64,000 bases of DNA from Arcuatula senhousia (taxonomy: Eukaryota > Mollusca > Bivalvia > Mytilida > Mytilidae): NCBI GenBank assembly GCA_963971305.1, contig OZ020305.1:6171001-6235000 (forward strand). The letters are read 5' to 3'. Made by a program: the position numbers and the translations under genes. The number at the start of each line of letters is the position of its first letter. Positions within the stretch are counted from its first letter, which is position 1. The notes below the pieces were generated by a model. The model saw only the letters and a program-made list of their open reading frames with translations. It had not been told where the DNA came from and searched no databases. Below are positions 12,301 to 21,000 of this stretch, piece by piece.

Positions 12301-15158
12301 TGAAAAAATGCTATTTTTCACCTTCAAGGGGCCGTAACCCCTATAAGGGGTCATCTGACAACTTTGACCAAATGGAGACTTTTGTAGAGCTTTTGATGCT
12401 GAATCAGTAGCGTGGCCTCAGATTTCCTCTATCTCTTATACTTTTTGATTTATAAGCCAAAAACAGTAGTCTGACCCCCCTAGTCTATTTTTAGTAACGG
12501 CGGCCATGTTTTTTAACGGATCAAAAATCAAAACACAAGTTTGGTGCAGGACACCCTAAGGATCATTCATACCAAGTTTCATTAAATTCTGTTTGGTAGT
12601 TTCAGAGGAGAAGATTTTTGAAAAATTGTTAACAGACGACGACGACGACAGACGACGACGACGACGACGGACGCCAAGTGATGGTAATAGCTCACATGGA
12701 CCTTCGGTCCAGGTGAGCTAATAAAGGAATATTTACATAAATCTGTGAGTGTTTTTTTGTCCTTTCATCCATGAAACATTTATTAACTAATAACCTCTCA
12801 TACCCTACCTTCAAGAGGAATTCAAACATCTCCAACAATAGTTTATTCTGGGACACTTCATCCAGTATGGAGTCATCAGGGTTTGTACCAGGGGTATTAG
12901 GGTCAGGGTTGACTGACGTTACAAACTTAGCAATGAAGTCAATGGTTTTTTCCACCACAGGCTCTCGTTGGAATATTATCATGGGATACTTCAGGTAATG
13001 ATTAAATTCTGACCAGAACTCAGTAAAACCAGTCTGTAAAAGAAAACAACAATTGATTTTTTTTTCATAAAACAAACTTCTTAGTAATTACCCGTAATAG
13101 ATCATTATGGTTAATAACCTTTATAACTTGATGTTCTTCATGTTATGTGTTATATGCTATTTATGTAAGTCTTTTTGAATTCTATGATCAAGAAGTGAAT
13201 GTGTTCAAAGAAAATAATTTATGATTATTGTTTTTTATTATCCTAAGAACACTAGTGAAATAATTAAGAAATAATTGATACATATTTTTAACAAGAGTTA
13301 ACACTAAAGTATGTCTCGCCTGCCGGCACCATCAGAAACAATTATTCTTTCTTACTTCCACTATATTTTGAATTTACATGGATTTTCAGTTTCTGAGATC
13401 AAAAGATGTTTATAGAACTTAAACATTGCAAATATATGCAATAAAAATAATCAAAGTCACTCAACCAGAAAATCAAGGTCAAGGTCAAAAGATGGGGATG
13501 CAACTGTGCTAAGCTACTACTGGGGCATATGCATACCAAGTTTCATCAACCTAGGACCTATAGTTCTTGAGATATGGAGGTGCTCTCAAAACTTTTCCAT
13601 TGCTATTATATGTATTGAAAATTGTCAAAGTCACTCAACCGGAAAATCAAGGTCAAGGTCAAAAGATGGGGATGCACATGTGCTAAGCTACTACTGGGGC
13701 ATATGCATACCAAGTTTCATCAACCCAAGACCTATAGTTCTTGAGATATGGAGGTGCTCGCAAAACTTTTCCATTGCTATTATATGTATTGAAAATTGTC
13801 AAAGTCACTCAACCGCAAAATCAAGGTCAAGGTCAAAAGATGGGGATGCAACTGTGCTAAGCTATTACTGGGGCATATGCATACCAAGTTTCATCAACCC
13901 AGGACCTATAGTTCTTGAGATATGGAGGTGCTCGCAAAACTTTTCCATTGCTATTATATGTATTGAAAATTGTCAAAGTCACTCAACCGGAAAATCAAGG
14001 TCAAGGTCAAAAGATGGGGATGCAACTGTGCTAAGCTACTACTGGGGCATATGCATACCAAGTTTCATCAACCTAAGACCTATAGTTCTGGAGATATGGA
14101 GATGCTCGCAAAACTTTTCCATTGCTATTATATGTATTGAAAATTGTCAAAGTCACTCAAACGGAAAATCAAGGTCAAGGTCAAAAGATGGGGATGCAAC
14201 TGTGCTAAGCTACTACTGGGGCATATGCATACCAAGTTTCATCAACCTAAGACCTATAGTTCTGGAGATATGGAGATGCTCGCAAAACTTTTCCATTGCT
14301 ATTATATGTATTGAAAATTGTCAAAGTCACTCAAACGGAAAATCAAGGTCAAGGTCAAAAGATGGGGATGCAACTGTGCTAAGCTACTACTGGGGCATAT
14401 GCATACCAAGTTTCATCAACCCAGGACCTACAGTTCTTGAGATATGGAGGTGCTCATAAAACTTTTCCAAAAAGTTAACGCCGCCGTCGCTGGTAAAGTA
14501 ACACCTATGTCCCGCTCTGCTTCGCAGGCGAGACAAAAACTATTCAGGAATAATGTGAAATAATAAACTGTTAACACAGAGACATGTCTCGCCTGTCGCA
14601 ACTGGACACAGTATAAAATGAAGTAAAAATGCTCCTTAGACTGATCTTAACTGATGCTTAAGCAGCTGCATACCAAATATAAATGGTGAACCATAACTGC
14701 TTTATATAAAACACTCATGACATAAATAAAAAGTTAAAAAGTGTAAAATCTCAAAGTCAGTAGACCATGACTGCAGGAGCATACAGATGAAATGCTTTTG
14801 AAATTGATCTGTACTGATGCTGATGCAACTGCATACCAAATATTAATGGTGTAACATAACTAGTTCACACAAAACAGACTTAAGCAAAAACTTTAACCAA
14901 TTGTGGACGCCGCCGCCGCTGCCGGAATCACCATACCTAAGTCTCGCCTTTTGCGACATTCGTCGCAGGCGAGACAAAAATGTAAGCTTTCATGATTTTC
15001 CATTTCTATGCATACTTTGAACAAACAACGTATAATTATCTTAACAAGTCATATGATACCTTATCATAAATCTTCTCCATCTGTTTCAGAAGGTTACTGT
15101 GACTTTTCATGCTGTTCTGACATTGCTCAAAGATTTCTTTCATTGTTGCTTGCTTCAT
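284..15158 (-). CDS. NCAPG: Condensin I complex subunit G (CAP-G), 5' part of gene, 10 coding exons
   Basis: Condensin I non-SMC subunit G is a HEAT-repeat protein that binds the kleisin NCAPH and DNA and acts in mitotic chromosome compaction. Ten exons on the minus strand, each bounded by AG/GT sites, join in frame: 15060-15158, 12809-13033, 10797-11025, 8877-9107, 8162-8354, 7538-7687, 6959-7075, 6477-6690, 1321-1497 and 284-391. Together they give 1743 nt, 581 codons with no stop. Hallmarks shared with vertebrate NCAPG, from memory of the family, are NHYLKYPMII, IAKFVTSV, RLQDPKDD, NSEVRRAVL, DVKDTVRKTAYKVLGEKVH, QAWLR, ISELI and ISEIREPI. The vertebrate protein is about 1000 residues, so the C-terminal part, including most of the Cnd3 region, lies beyond the left edge. 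I chose NCAPG over NCAPG2 because of these motifs. The start codon is uncertain (see exon 1). Confidence 0.95.
1196..1286 (-). pseudogene. Decayed partial duplicate of NCAPG exon 9
   Basis: This stretch aligns to the 3' half of exon 9 (1321-1413) over about 90 bases with scattered substitutions. On the minus strand it reads KNQIRELD, stop, then GRGQVLKEPQVEEVKSKK, against KNQIRELDEERDQVLKENEPQ and onward in the exon. It has one in-frame TGA and a 6-base in-frame deletion. The donor GTAAG of the exon is replaced by an A-rich run. It is best read as a local tandem duplication that has lost coding capacity. Use as a cryptic exon is possible but would truncate the protein. Confidence 0.8.
1321..1497 (-). 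CDS. NCAPG: NCAPG coding exon 9 (charged coiled-coil segment)
   Basis: 59 codons, phase 0 at both ends. The acceptor is TCTTTTAG|ATTGCT and the donor GAAAGG|GTAAGA. It encodes a highly charged helix (QLKEDLDDSV, then QDFNKAQEIKNQIRELDEER) matching the vertebrate LQDFNRASELKEEIKALED segment. A decayed partial copy lies about 35 bases downstream, in intron 9. Confidence 0.94.
1561..1592 (+). repeat. Fragment of dispersed repeat, second copy at 32669-32700
   Basis: The two 32-base stretches (AACAGCCAGCAG..., ending TGACCAGCGGT) are nearly identical. One lies in NCAPG intron 8 and the other in the intergenic repeat zone. The family is not identified. Confidence 0.6.
1756..1830. repeat. Twin perfect palindromes in a 43-base direct repeat
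   Basis: CCCGTATATATACGGG occurs at 1762-1777 and again at 1805-1820, each preceded by GCGGAT. Each 16-mer is a perfect self-complementary palindrome. The pair is spaced 43 bases start to start, and both copies are followed within about 20 bases by ACGTCA. It lies in NCAPG intron 8. A role is unknown. It could be the hairpin end of a mobile element or a duplicated binding site. Confidence 0.75.
1831..3850. other. AT-rich part of NCAPG intron 8, no gene seen
   Basis: Long poly-A/T-rich sequence without a recognisable exon of NCAPG. A plus-strand ORF of 76 codons at 3051-3281 has no recognised family and is not called. Confidence 0.6.
3860..4215 (-). repeat. SINE-like dispersed repeat
   Basis: The core at about 3945-4030, read on the minus strand, matches the plus strand at 17930-18005. 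The match runs through GGGGCC, CTACAAAGG, GCAAACTGCA and GGCTGGAGAG, with small differences. Next to the core is a hairpin, TGTATGGG at 4048-4055 with CCCATACA at 4067-4074. A conserved core in otherwise diverged copies is typical of molluscan SINE families. The class and the exact ends are not established. Confidence 0.5.
4300..6210. other. Remainder of NCAPG intron 8, no gene seen
   Basis: AT-rich intron. It contains a short run of TGACCTTGA-type half sites at about 5518-5546 and homopolymer tracts. The two overlapping short ORFs on opposite strands at 5233-5474 have no recognisable content. Confidence 0.6.
6212..6252 (+). repeat. Short dispersed repeat shared with 27721-27760 and 32594-32632
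   Basis: The motif ACACTTATTCCACATCT occurs at all three places. The third is in reverse orientation and reads as its complement. Two copies also share TGTCGCGTACACTTATTC. They are probably the end of one small mobile-element family. Confidence 0.6.
6278..6461. mobile_element. MITE-like element with 12-bp inverted ends
   Basis: 184 bp bounded by perfect inverted ends, AGTGTTCTCCCC at 6278-6289 and GGGGAGAACACT at 6450-6461. The interior is rich in ATGCTATAA-type short repeats. There is no coding capacity. It lies in NCAPG intron 8 and ends 15 bases from the exon 8 donor. Similar GTTCTCCCC-ended repeats are, to my knowledge, widespread in bivalves. Confidence 0.75.
6477..6690 (-). CDS. NCAPG: NCAPG coding exon 8
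   Basis: 214 nt. The acceptor is TACCACAG|GAAGTC and the donor ATAAAG|GTAAAA. It encodes KSLEQLLNYMLTSEHVAFNL, then AETISEIREPITTVEKDVNE and RRQNDIK. ISEIR-P-I is a family hallmark. The end of a small hairpin-ended element (6278-6461) lies only 15 bases beyond this donor. Confidence 0.94.
6959..7075 (-). CDS. NCAPG: NCAPG coding exon 7
   Basis: 117 nt. The acceptor is ATTTATAG|GTATGTG, and the leading G completes the codon split with exon 6. The donor is TCTAG|GTATAA. It encodes YVDTLKGCEDIDLQLQKHFV, then IQQLISITTYMDLTDTVS. The IQQLI block corresponds to the vertebrate GQQLILIIKSLD segment. Confidence 0.92.
7538..7687 (-). CDS. NCAPG: NCAPG coding exon 6
   Basis: 150 nt. The acceptor is TTTTACAG|GATCC. 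The donor is inferred as AAAGA|GTTAGT, since this choice restores Glu and keeps the frame into exon 7. It encodes ILIPQEKLNAESVLYWNMLC, then LPNCLEFAKYIKE. The LIP...LYW block matches the vertebrate family. Confidence 0.9.
8162..8354 (-). CDS. NCAPG: NCAPG coding exon 5
   Basis: 193 nt. The acceptor is TTACAG|AGGGTG. The donor is GACAA|GTAGGT, chosen because reading three bases further gives TAG and because AA plus G of exon 6 restores Lys. It encodes GVKEACSSKLLQAWLRTFGG, NVLELLGALDVEYATETCEL and HSPISELI. This matches the vertebrate QGWLRFSEGN / ISPLSELV-type region. Confidence 0.95.
8877..9107 (-). CDS. NCAPG: NCAPG coding exon 4
   Basis: 231 nt that complete the split codon from exon 3 and end in phase 1. 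The acceptor is TTTCAG|CATATC and the donor GTTG|GTACGT. It encodes YDPNSEVRRAVLTCIAPS, TRDVKDTVRKTAYKVLGEKV and RERLLQEGLTDR, the clearest NCAPG signature in the window. Confidence 0.96.
9202..9948. mobile_element. Minisatellite-bearing non-autonomous element A (about 142-bp units)
   Basis: The left end ATGCCCCATCT (9202-9212) is inverted at the right end, AGATGGGGCAT (9937-9947). Between them are five direct copies of a unit starting GCATCACTAGGTGCACCT at 9244, 9390, 9531, 9672 and 9810 (spacings 146, 141, 141, 138). Then come a GGAC-type microsatellite at about 9892-9908 and a terminal hairpin at 9918-9948 (TATGCCCC...CTAC, loop TTTC, GTAG...GGGGCATA). It lies inside NCAPG intron 3. The layout of left arm, tandem core, microsatellite and right arm resembles the 'pearl' elements reported in bivalves and Helentron-derived elements. 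That assignment is inference. Confidence 0.75.
9950..10790. other. Remainder of NCAPG intron 3, no gene seen
   Basis: AT-rich intron. Short local repeats of AGGTCCT/AGGACC type occur at about 10105-10180 and TAAGTCCT/TTAGGAC at about 10256-10333. No exon is visible. Confidence 0.55.
10797..11025 (-). CDS. NCAPG: NCAPG coding exon 3
   Basis: 76 codons plus one base (ends in phase 1). The acceptor is TTATTACAG|TCTCAC and the donor AAAG|GTAAAT. It encodes VRFRVCQLINKILNNLG, AQIDDDLYDKI and ALARLQDPKDDSCPIIK. These HEAT helices are among the most strongly conserved parts of NCAPG. Confidence 0.96.
11368..12723. mobile_element. Minisatellite-bearing non-autonomous element B (about 160-bp units)
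   Basis: The left arm holds a hairpin GGCTCC-CA-GGAGCC (11372-11385) and GCTCACCTGG (11392-11401). The latter is inverted as CCAGGTGAGC at 12709-12718. The core has seven direct copies keyed by TGTAGAGCTAAATGAGCT, at 11425, 11579, 11737, 11895, 12053, 12218 and 12383, with conserved CCGTAACCCCTATAAGG blocks. A CGA-triplet microsatellite follows at about 12637-12670. The right end is a 31-base hairpin (12689-12719, 14-bp arms with one mismatch, TTC loop). It lies in NCAPG intron 2, ending 86 bases from exon 2. Confidence 0.8.
12809..13033 (-). CDS. NCAPG: NCAPG coding exon 2
   Basis: 75 codons, phase 0 at both ends. The acceptor is TTTTACAG|ACTGG and the donor AAG|GTAGGG. It encodes TGFTEFWSEFNHYLKYPMII and then FIAKFVTSV, which match the start of the HEAT domain. 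An acidic, proline-rich loop (PDPNTPGTNPDD) sits where the vertebrate protein also has an acidic loop. It ends in EMFEFLLK. Confidence 0.95.
13311..14540. mobile_element. Minisatellite-bearing non-autonomous element C1 (174-bp units)
   Basis: The left end GTCTCGCCTG (13313-13322) is inverted at the right end, CAGGCGAGAC (14525-14534). The core from about 13427 to 14468 holds six 174-bp units, keyed by TCAAGGTCAAGGTCA at 13473, 13647, 13821, 13995, 14169 and 14343. They are nearly identical. A CG-rich ACGCCGCCGTCG stretch at about 14478 precedes the right end. It lies in NCAPG intron 1. The 174-bp period is a multiple of three, so a 317-codon plus-strand frame at 13506-14459 stays open; I do not regard it as a gene. 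Confidence 0.8.
14584..14980. mobile_element. Short element C2, same family ends as C1, no tandem core
   Basis: The left end GTCTCGCCTG (14586-14595) is inverted as CAGGCGAGAC (14966-14975). The right end folds as a hairpin at 14941-14975, GTCTCGCC with GGCGAGAC and TGCGAC with GTCGCA. A CGCCGCCGC-rich stretch precedes it (about 14907-14922). It sits 45 bases beyond C1 in intron 1 and ends about 80 bases from exon 1. It looks like a core-less sibling of C1. Confidence 0.75.
15060..15158 (-). CDS. NCAPG: NCAPG coding exon 1 (probable start exon)
   Basis: 33 codons from the ATG at 15158, ending in frame at a GT donor (AAG|GTATCA). The sequence TMKEIFEQCQNSMKSHSNLL lines up with the N-terminal helix of vertebrate NCAPG. 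The ATG has A at -3. Nine bases upstream is an acceptor-like TTCCAG at 15168-15173, and the reading frame stays open back to it (Ala-Val-Lys-Met). The true start could therefore lie in an upstream exon, or the ATG could follow a spliced 5' UTR. A perfect donor-like GAG|GTAAGG lies at about 15230-15240 on the same strand and could end a 5' UTR exon. Confidence 0.8.
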
Positions 15159-15180
15159 CTTGACTGCCTGGAACAAATTA

Positions 15181-15768
15181 AAAGTGTTACCAGTTTTTAA
15201 CATTTTTTGACAATTTACACAAAAGTTATCCTTACCTCAAAAGAAATCTGTACAAAAAATTACTGATATTGGTGAAGAACAAGTCCATGATGAATTGATG
15301 ACAACTTGGTTCTTCAAAAACTTTTATACATGTAGCAAGCACAAAGAGTCAGCGAGAGCGGAGAGCTCTACAGCAAATTCCTACAAAAAATTGCCTAATG
15401 CTGATATTTAATTTTTTTGGTACCTCAAAGTTACAGGTGCGGCGTGAATATTAATAAAATTGATTCTTATTATATATTTTGTGTTTCAAAACATGGAAGA
15501 AGTTTTAAAATATTAGTGGGACAAATATCAACTAGCATTGAAATTTCAAGCTTTTCATTCATTTTAGTACATTGCATATCAATGAAGTAAATATTGTCAA
15601 CGTCATCATTTAAAATTTGGAATGAAATGTCACACGCTCAAAGGCACCATTTTCAGAATCAACCCAGAGTTCGCAAAACTTAAAATTTTTTTGCCGGACA
15701 TAGGTCCGCCAAAATGTGTTCATTATATCAATCATATATTTGTTTACTTTAAATATCTTAAATAAAAG
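15181..15768. other. Sequence upstream of NCAPG, no gene seen
   Basis: Presumed promoter/5' UTR side of NCAPG, or an intron if the gene starts further upstream. No TATA box or clear regulatory motif could be assigned with confidence in this AT-rich sequence. Confidence 0.4.
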
Positions 15769-15950
15769 GGATAATCAGTACTGGTTTTCGACAATTCACC
15801 TGGTTTTCGGTACTTCGTGCTACCCTTACTAAATTTAAATGCTTTTTTCTTGACAAATTTTGAACATCATTAAATGCACCTGACCCACAAGAAAAGCTAG
15901 TTTGTTTTTATTTTTGAATATATTTTGTTTCAATTCAAATCGCATTTATA
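15769..15950 (+). repeat. Dispersed repeat X, diverged copy 1
   Basis: It shares GACCCACAAGAAAAGCTAGT and neighbouring sequence with 16085-16390 and 35473-35723, in the same orientation. It is more diverged than the other two and lacks a clear end. Confidence 0.55.
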
Positions 15951-16084
15951 TATATAAAAATATTAGGTTTTCTTTGTAACCAGTTACAAATGTGTGGTAT
16001 GAAATTACAGGACTTTTTTCAGGACACATATGATAGAGACATGTAAACTTTGGGATATCACAGGTTAAACCTGCTTCATACCCT

Positions 16085-16390
16085 CTCGAAGGGAGTGATA
16101 ATGGTAGAAATGTCAATATTTTAGTTGTGCTATGGGCTGAATTTTCCTTCAACGTCCAGTAAATCACGCTTGTTTTCCCAAACTTTCAGCGTCATTTTAA
16201 CGCTTTTTGCTTTAAAAATTTCAAACGTCATCAAGCGCATACATGTATGTGACCCACGAGAAAAGCTAGTTTGTTTTTATTTACAAATATATTTTTAAGA
16301 ATAGATATATATCGCTTTATAAACATTTTCAACAATTATTTATGTTTATAAAATAATTTTAGATACGTTTTAACTCCGGGAGCGTCACAG
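16085..16390 (+). repeat. Dispersed repeat X, copy 2
   Basis: It aligns to 35473-35723 through GATAATGGTAGAAATGTCAA, GAATTTTCCTTCAACGTCC and AGAAAAGCTAGTTTG. It ends in GGGAGCGTCA followed by CCTGCCTCATATTAT. It is probably a small DNA element. No ORF is present. Confidence 0.65.
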
Positions 16391-16895
16391 GTTAAAAACC
16401 TGCCTCATATTATTATCCAAGTTATAGAAGTTAACAAAAGTGTTACGGATGAACGTACAGACAAGGGTAAAATTATTTGTCTGATCCACATACGTGACCA
16501 TTAAAAGTGTATATAAAATAGAAAAAGAAATTTTTTTTACCAATCATGGGGCCTTGAAGCCAAATGTACAATGACATATTACAATGATTTAGACATTTAT
16601 ATAACAAATAAAACGGAAATACAATCATGTTATAAAATATTCCAGCAATGTGAATTATTTTGAATATAAAATAATATGTAGAACCAGGCATGTACAGAAT
16701 TTTGTAACAAAAAAAAAAATAGATGAAAAAACAATGTTTGTGTGTGAGATCTTTTCATTAAAACAAGGCATCCGAAAAAAAACCCAAAAAAACAATTAAG
16801 ATCCACCAGGTGACGGTGCATACAAGCAATCACACAATATTATAGATTTGTTATTTATGTACGTTATATGTAAGTATGCATACATTTGTATTGAA

Positions 16896-16942
16896 GATAG
16901 TTCTCCTTGTGGCTAATGCACAAGGAGGATTGTTAACTATCC
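16896..16942. repeat. Imperfect palindrome / hairpin
   Basis: The inner arms CTCCTTGTG (16903-16911) and CACAAGGAG (16919-16927) are perfect around a 7-base loop. The outer arms GATAGTT (16896-16902) and AACTATC (16936-16942) also match. It could form a cruciform or be a remnant element end. No function is assigned. Confidence 0.6.
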
Positions 16943-17036
16943 TCCAAATGCAGAAGCCACCTAGGGCAGGCGCAATAGACCCATCTCCAAATAATAAGCA
17001 CATTATTATAAAATATAATATTATAACATAAATACA

Positions 17037-17321
17037 CTAGTAGACCTAAATCCTAAAAATCCACAAAAAAGTCATGCTTTTCCGGAAAATCCCTACTTTC
17101 CGCAAATAAATCTTAAAAATATGGATTTTCATAACAATTCTCGTATTTTTATAGCTTTCCCGTGTTGTAGAGACTTTTTCGTATTTTTGGAAAAACCATC
17201 CGGAAATTTGACATTTGACACAGTAGTCTGTGTATTGTGGATTACACGAATTTCGGAAAGTAGACAAATTGTCCATTCATGCCATTGGTCTGTGTATTGT
17301 GGATTACAATCATCACGTAGT
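17037..17321 (+). repeat. Dispersed repeat Y, copy 1 (inverted copy at 35158-35444)
   Basis: About 285 bp that match the reverse complement of 35158-35444 with few differences, from CTAGTAGACCTAAATCC to TGTGGATTACAATCATCACG. The ORFs in this span exist in both copies but have different frames interrupted, so it is repeat sequence rather than a gene. Confidence 0.8.
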
Positions 17322-17929
17322 ATGTATTTTTGGAGGGATTGAATAAATTAAATAAAAATCATTTCAAATTAATCTGTTTGTTGTTAATACATACATGACA
17401 TGATAGATCTTTGTTGTTGTTTTTTTATTATTTTGTTGTAATTGTGTTAGAAGAGTCTTAGAAGAATAGATAGACTGAGCATTGCGAGCTAGTAGGTGTA
17501 AATGTCTATATATACCATATTCATACTTTAAAAAATAACTGTCCTGTTTATTTATTATCATTATGTATGCAGGCAGGATTTCCATAATAGTCCTCGTATT
17601 TTCATAGCTTTCCTTTGTTGTGGAGACTTTGGTGTTTTGGGAAAGGGAATTGTTTATTACCGCTGGGTTTTTAGTAAAGCTTGTCGTATTTAATTATTTC
17701 TAATGAATTATGTTTTTATTATTGAATATGTAAGGCTAGAAGAACTAGCCGCTATAGCAGATGATACGAAGATTGGAGGAGGATATTTGCCTGCGGCCGG
17801 TTCCGTAGGCATCTTCAACTATTAGTAAAATATCGACCATGTTTCATTAAAGCACAATAATACGAACAGTCTGACAACTTTTCAAAGATAATCAGTTTCA
17901 ACACCACCCTGTGAACGATAAAGACCTCG
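17322..17929. other. No feature recognised
   Basis: AT-rich intergenic sequence with a T-rich run near 17410. No exon, RNA gene or repeat family was recognised. Confidence 0.5.
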
Positions 17930-18005
17930 TAGAGTTCAATAAGATTAGGTTCAAAGGGGGCCGCTACAAAGGCCACACGCGCAAACTGCACGGCTGGAGA
18001 GGTTA
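17930..18005 (+). repeat. SINE-like core, second copy of the family at 3945-4030
   Basis: GGGGGCCGCTACAAAGGCC, then GCAAACTGCACGGCTGGAGA, matches the minus strand of the intron 8 repeat with scattered changes. Only the core is recognisable here. Confidence 0.5.
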
Positions 18006-18047
18006 AATAGTAGCATTAAGCTAGCTTCCCTATCCAGGTTAAATATG

Positions 18048-21000
18048 TTTAAAGTGCAACTAAAACGACCTATACAACTTTATTTCATTTTATTGGTCTT
18101 CATTTTCTAAGATCAAAACAAAAAACCCGACTTGAATCCGACGAGAAATAACAAAGATATTTGCAATTTAGTGTTAATTTCTTAAAATCTCACCTTTATA
18201 ACTTCCGCAAGTGCGCGTTATAATTCCACATGCCCTTGTGACGCAATAGGGGGAACCGATTAATTTGTTTATATTAGATACAATAACAAACGGTAGTGTA
18301 TCTCTTGCAACTAGTTAGTAATAAAATGATAATTAACATACATTCAGGTTACTAGATCAAGTTTAATGTAGATGAAATAATAGATTATAATTATAAATAA
18401 TAAATCATTAATAAAAAACACAAACTGAATATCAGGGATCGCGCTGGGCTTCGCCAATGTCGCAAATTGCGATTTTTTTTTCTTGCTGGCGACAAAAAAC
18501 GGCTGCTGGCGATATTTCTGGCGCCTAAGTAAGTTTTATCATTTTCGACCGGAAATTGAATACACATCGCCAGTATTGATCAATTGGTCAACAGGTAAGT
18601 TATCGTGTGTGACCACGCGTCGCCACTGATGAGCAGGTACAAATGTAGATAATTGAATAGGTAACGGTAGATCACAGCAGGTGGAAGAAAGATTTACCCA
18701 AGCTCACATCTTTTGATAATTACAATAAAGGTGTCAAAACAGTGATCAGGAACAAATTTCTAATGAACACCTGAATGGCTTTAATTGTCCAAGCCAATTT
18801 GACAAAATACGTGGGTTGATTGCACACATGGCCTCATATGTCAGCCAAGTGTCAAAACAAATAATTGTCGGTTAATCAAAATTATCTCCAGCTTGGGATG
18901 AGTTTTTATTCACAAAATAATGAGACATTAGTAATCTGTACCTTATTAAGTTCCTCAAATAATCACAAGATAAAGAAAATACACATGTAAACAAACCATT
19001 CTATTTTTAGAACTATTAAGTTGAGGTTACTGAGGGATATATTTAATACACAATAATGATTTCAGAAAGCAAACAAAGAAAGGGAAGATTTAATAAATCA
19101 AAATAAAACTAATTTATTATTATTCAAATTAAGAAACTGAAGAGAAGTTGTTTTAGGAAGTTGTTTTATTATTTTACCAAATTAATCATCAGCTGTTTTG
19201 TTATAAGAAAATGAAATTATTAACAAACACATAAAGACACTGGAATTAGAAGTTTTTATTTGAGTAAATCATGATAATTCTGATTAAAACATGCTAATAA
19301 TGTACAGGATCCAATAGAACCCTCGTGAGTTATGATTGATGAATCTTACTCTGTCAAACATCGATCTTTTGCCATCTCTGTTGGTCATGAAAATGTGATG
19401 GATTCTACAAATTTTATTTTAATTTTCCTAAATAATACTTTTTTCCATAGTGCACATTTAGTGCTTTCAGTGATCTTTATTTTCTAGGTTGAGTATTCTT
19501 TCATATGGTGCAGTTTTTTGTGTATTGCTATTTTTATTGTATTGTTATTAGACCAAACAAAAAAGTATGTGTGTTAACTGTCACATGCTGAAAAAAATTA
19601 GGGTAGGTAGGTAGGTAGGAAATTATTTTTTTTAAATATATTTTTATACCTTGAGTCTATGGGGGCAGCCTTGTGACTGCTTAATGGTAAATGCTCATAA
19701 AAACTTTAGGGTAAGGGTAAAAAAATTAGGTACATAGTAGGGTCGGGTGACAGTAAACTCACCTACTTTTTTTTCTTATTAAAACTTGTATGGCAATATA
19801 AAATAATAAAATAAATCATGGTTTGTTTTATTTCAAAAAGATATCAAACAAGAAAGTCTCAACCATTTATTATCAAAAAAGTCTTTCAATGCAGTATAAC
19901 CATCCTTCAACATGCACCTGAAAAAAAGACTGAAAACAATATTTTTAGCATATACATCTAAACAGACATACACAAACATGACCCCCCCCCCTCAATGGAA
20001 ATGGTACTGGCTACACTTTAAAAAAAAAACTAGCGACTAAAGTTCAAATCTGGTGATTTTTCTGGCGACAAAAATTTTGAGGCCAGAGCAGCCCCTGGAA
20101 TATTCTTTCAAAATCTTACAAAATTTGTTTCAAAAAGATGACAGGTCAGTTATTCTACTGATTATATTTGTGCCATGAAATGAGGCTACAAGGAAGGAAC
20201 ACATATTTTTGGCCATTCCAAATGTCTGTGACTTATTGTTACTTTTCGATGTAACTGGCAGCATTGTATTAATTAGATACTCATACAATCAAAATTTGCA
20301 TTCTGACAATCTCCATTACTCTAGGTAAACTAGTTATAGTTTCTTTTACTCCATCATATATAGATATCATTGCTTACACGTGTAACCGTCGGTCTGTGTG
20401 TAAGTATATAGTTTTGCTTTTTGTTAATGATGAATTTCTACAGAAGTTTGACAAATAAATGAAAGAATAATTCATTTTAGATAATCTGTTATTGGACCCT
20501 GAGACAATAATAATTCGATATGATTTTCTCAGTTGGACCACGTTTTTTGAAGAAAAATGATATATTAAGAATAATTGTATACGCCAGGTTGCGAAAAAAA
20601 ACCACCTTTAAACTAAGATATTACTTATATATATGATTATAATCCCTCCGACAGTATACACATCAATATTTCGTCGGTGCGTCAAAATGGGACTCCCTGG
20701 ACCATTTTAGGTCGGTAGCTGTATGTAACTGGAGCAATGGGAAGCAGAATTTATTGCAAATACTGTTGGTGCCAGGATGCGACAAACTCCATTTCCAAAA
20801 TTGCCTAATATTTCATTTAATTCTTTTTTAACATGCATGTATACATTTAAATTTTTAATTTTGTTTATCCAAATGTTGCACAAAGAACAAAATATCACCA
20901 TGTGAACATACTTTTTTTAATTTGATTACGATTATGCTAACAATAAGAAGATGCTCAAGTTTGAAATTGACTGTCTTCAAATTGTTTATTTCGCCGTATG

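Noticed and set aside
13506..14459. 317-codon ORF of repeated 58-residue units
   Set aside because: It lies over the 174-bp tandem repeats, is antisense to NCAPG intron 1, and stays open only because the unit length is a multiple of three without a stop in this frame.
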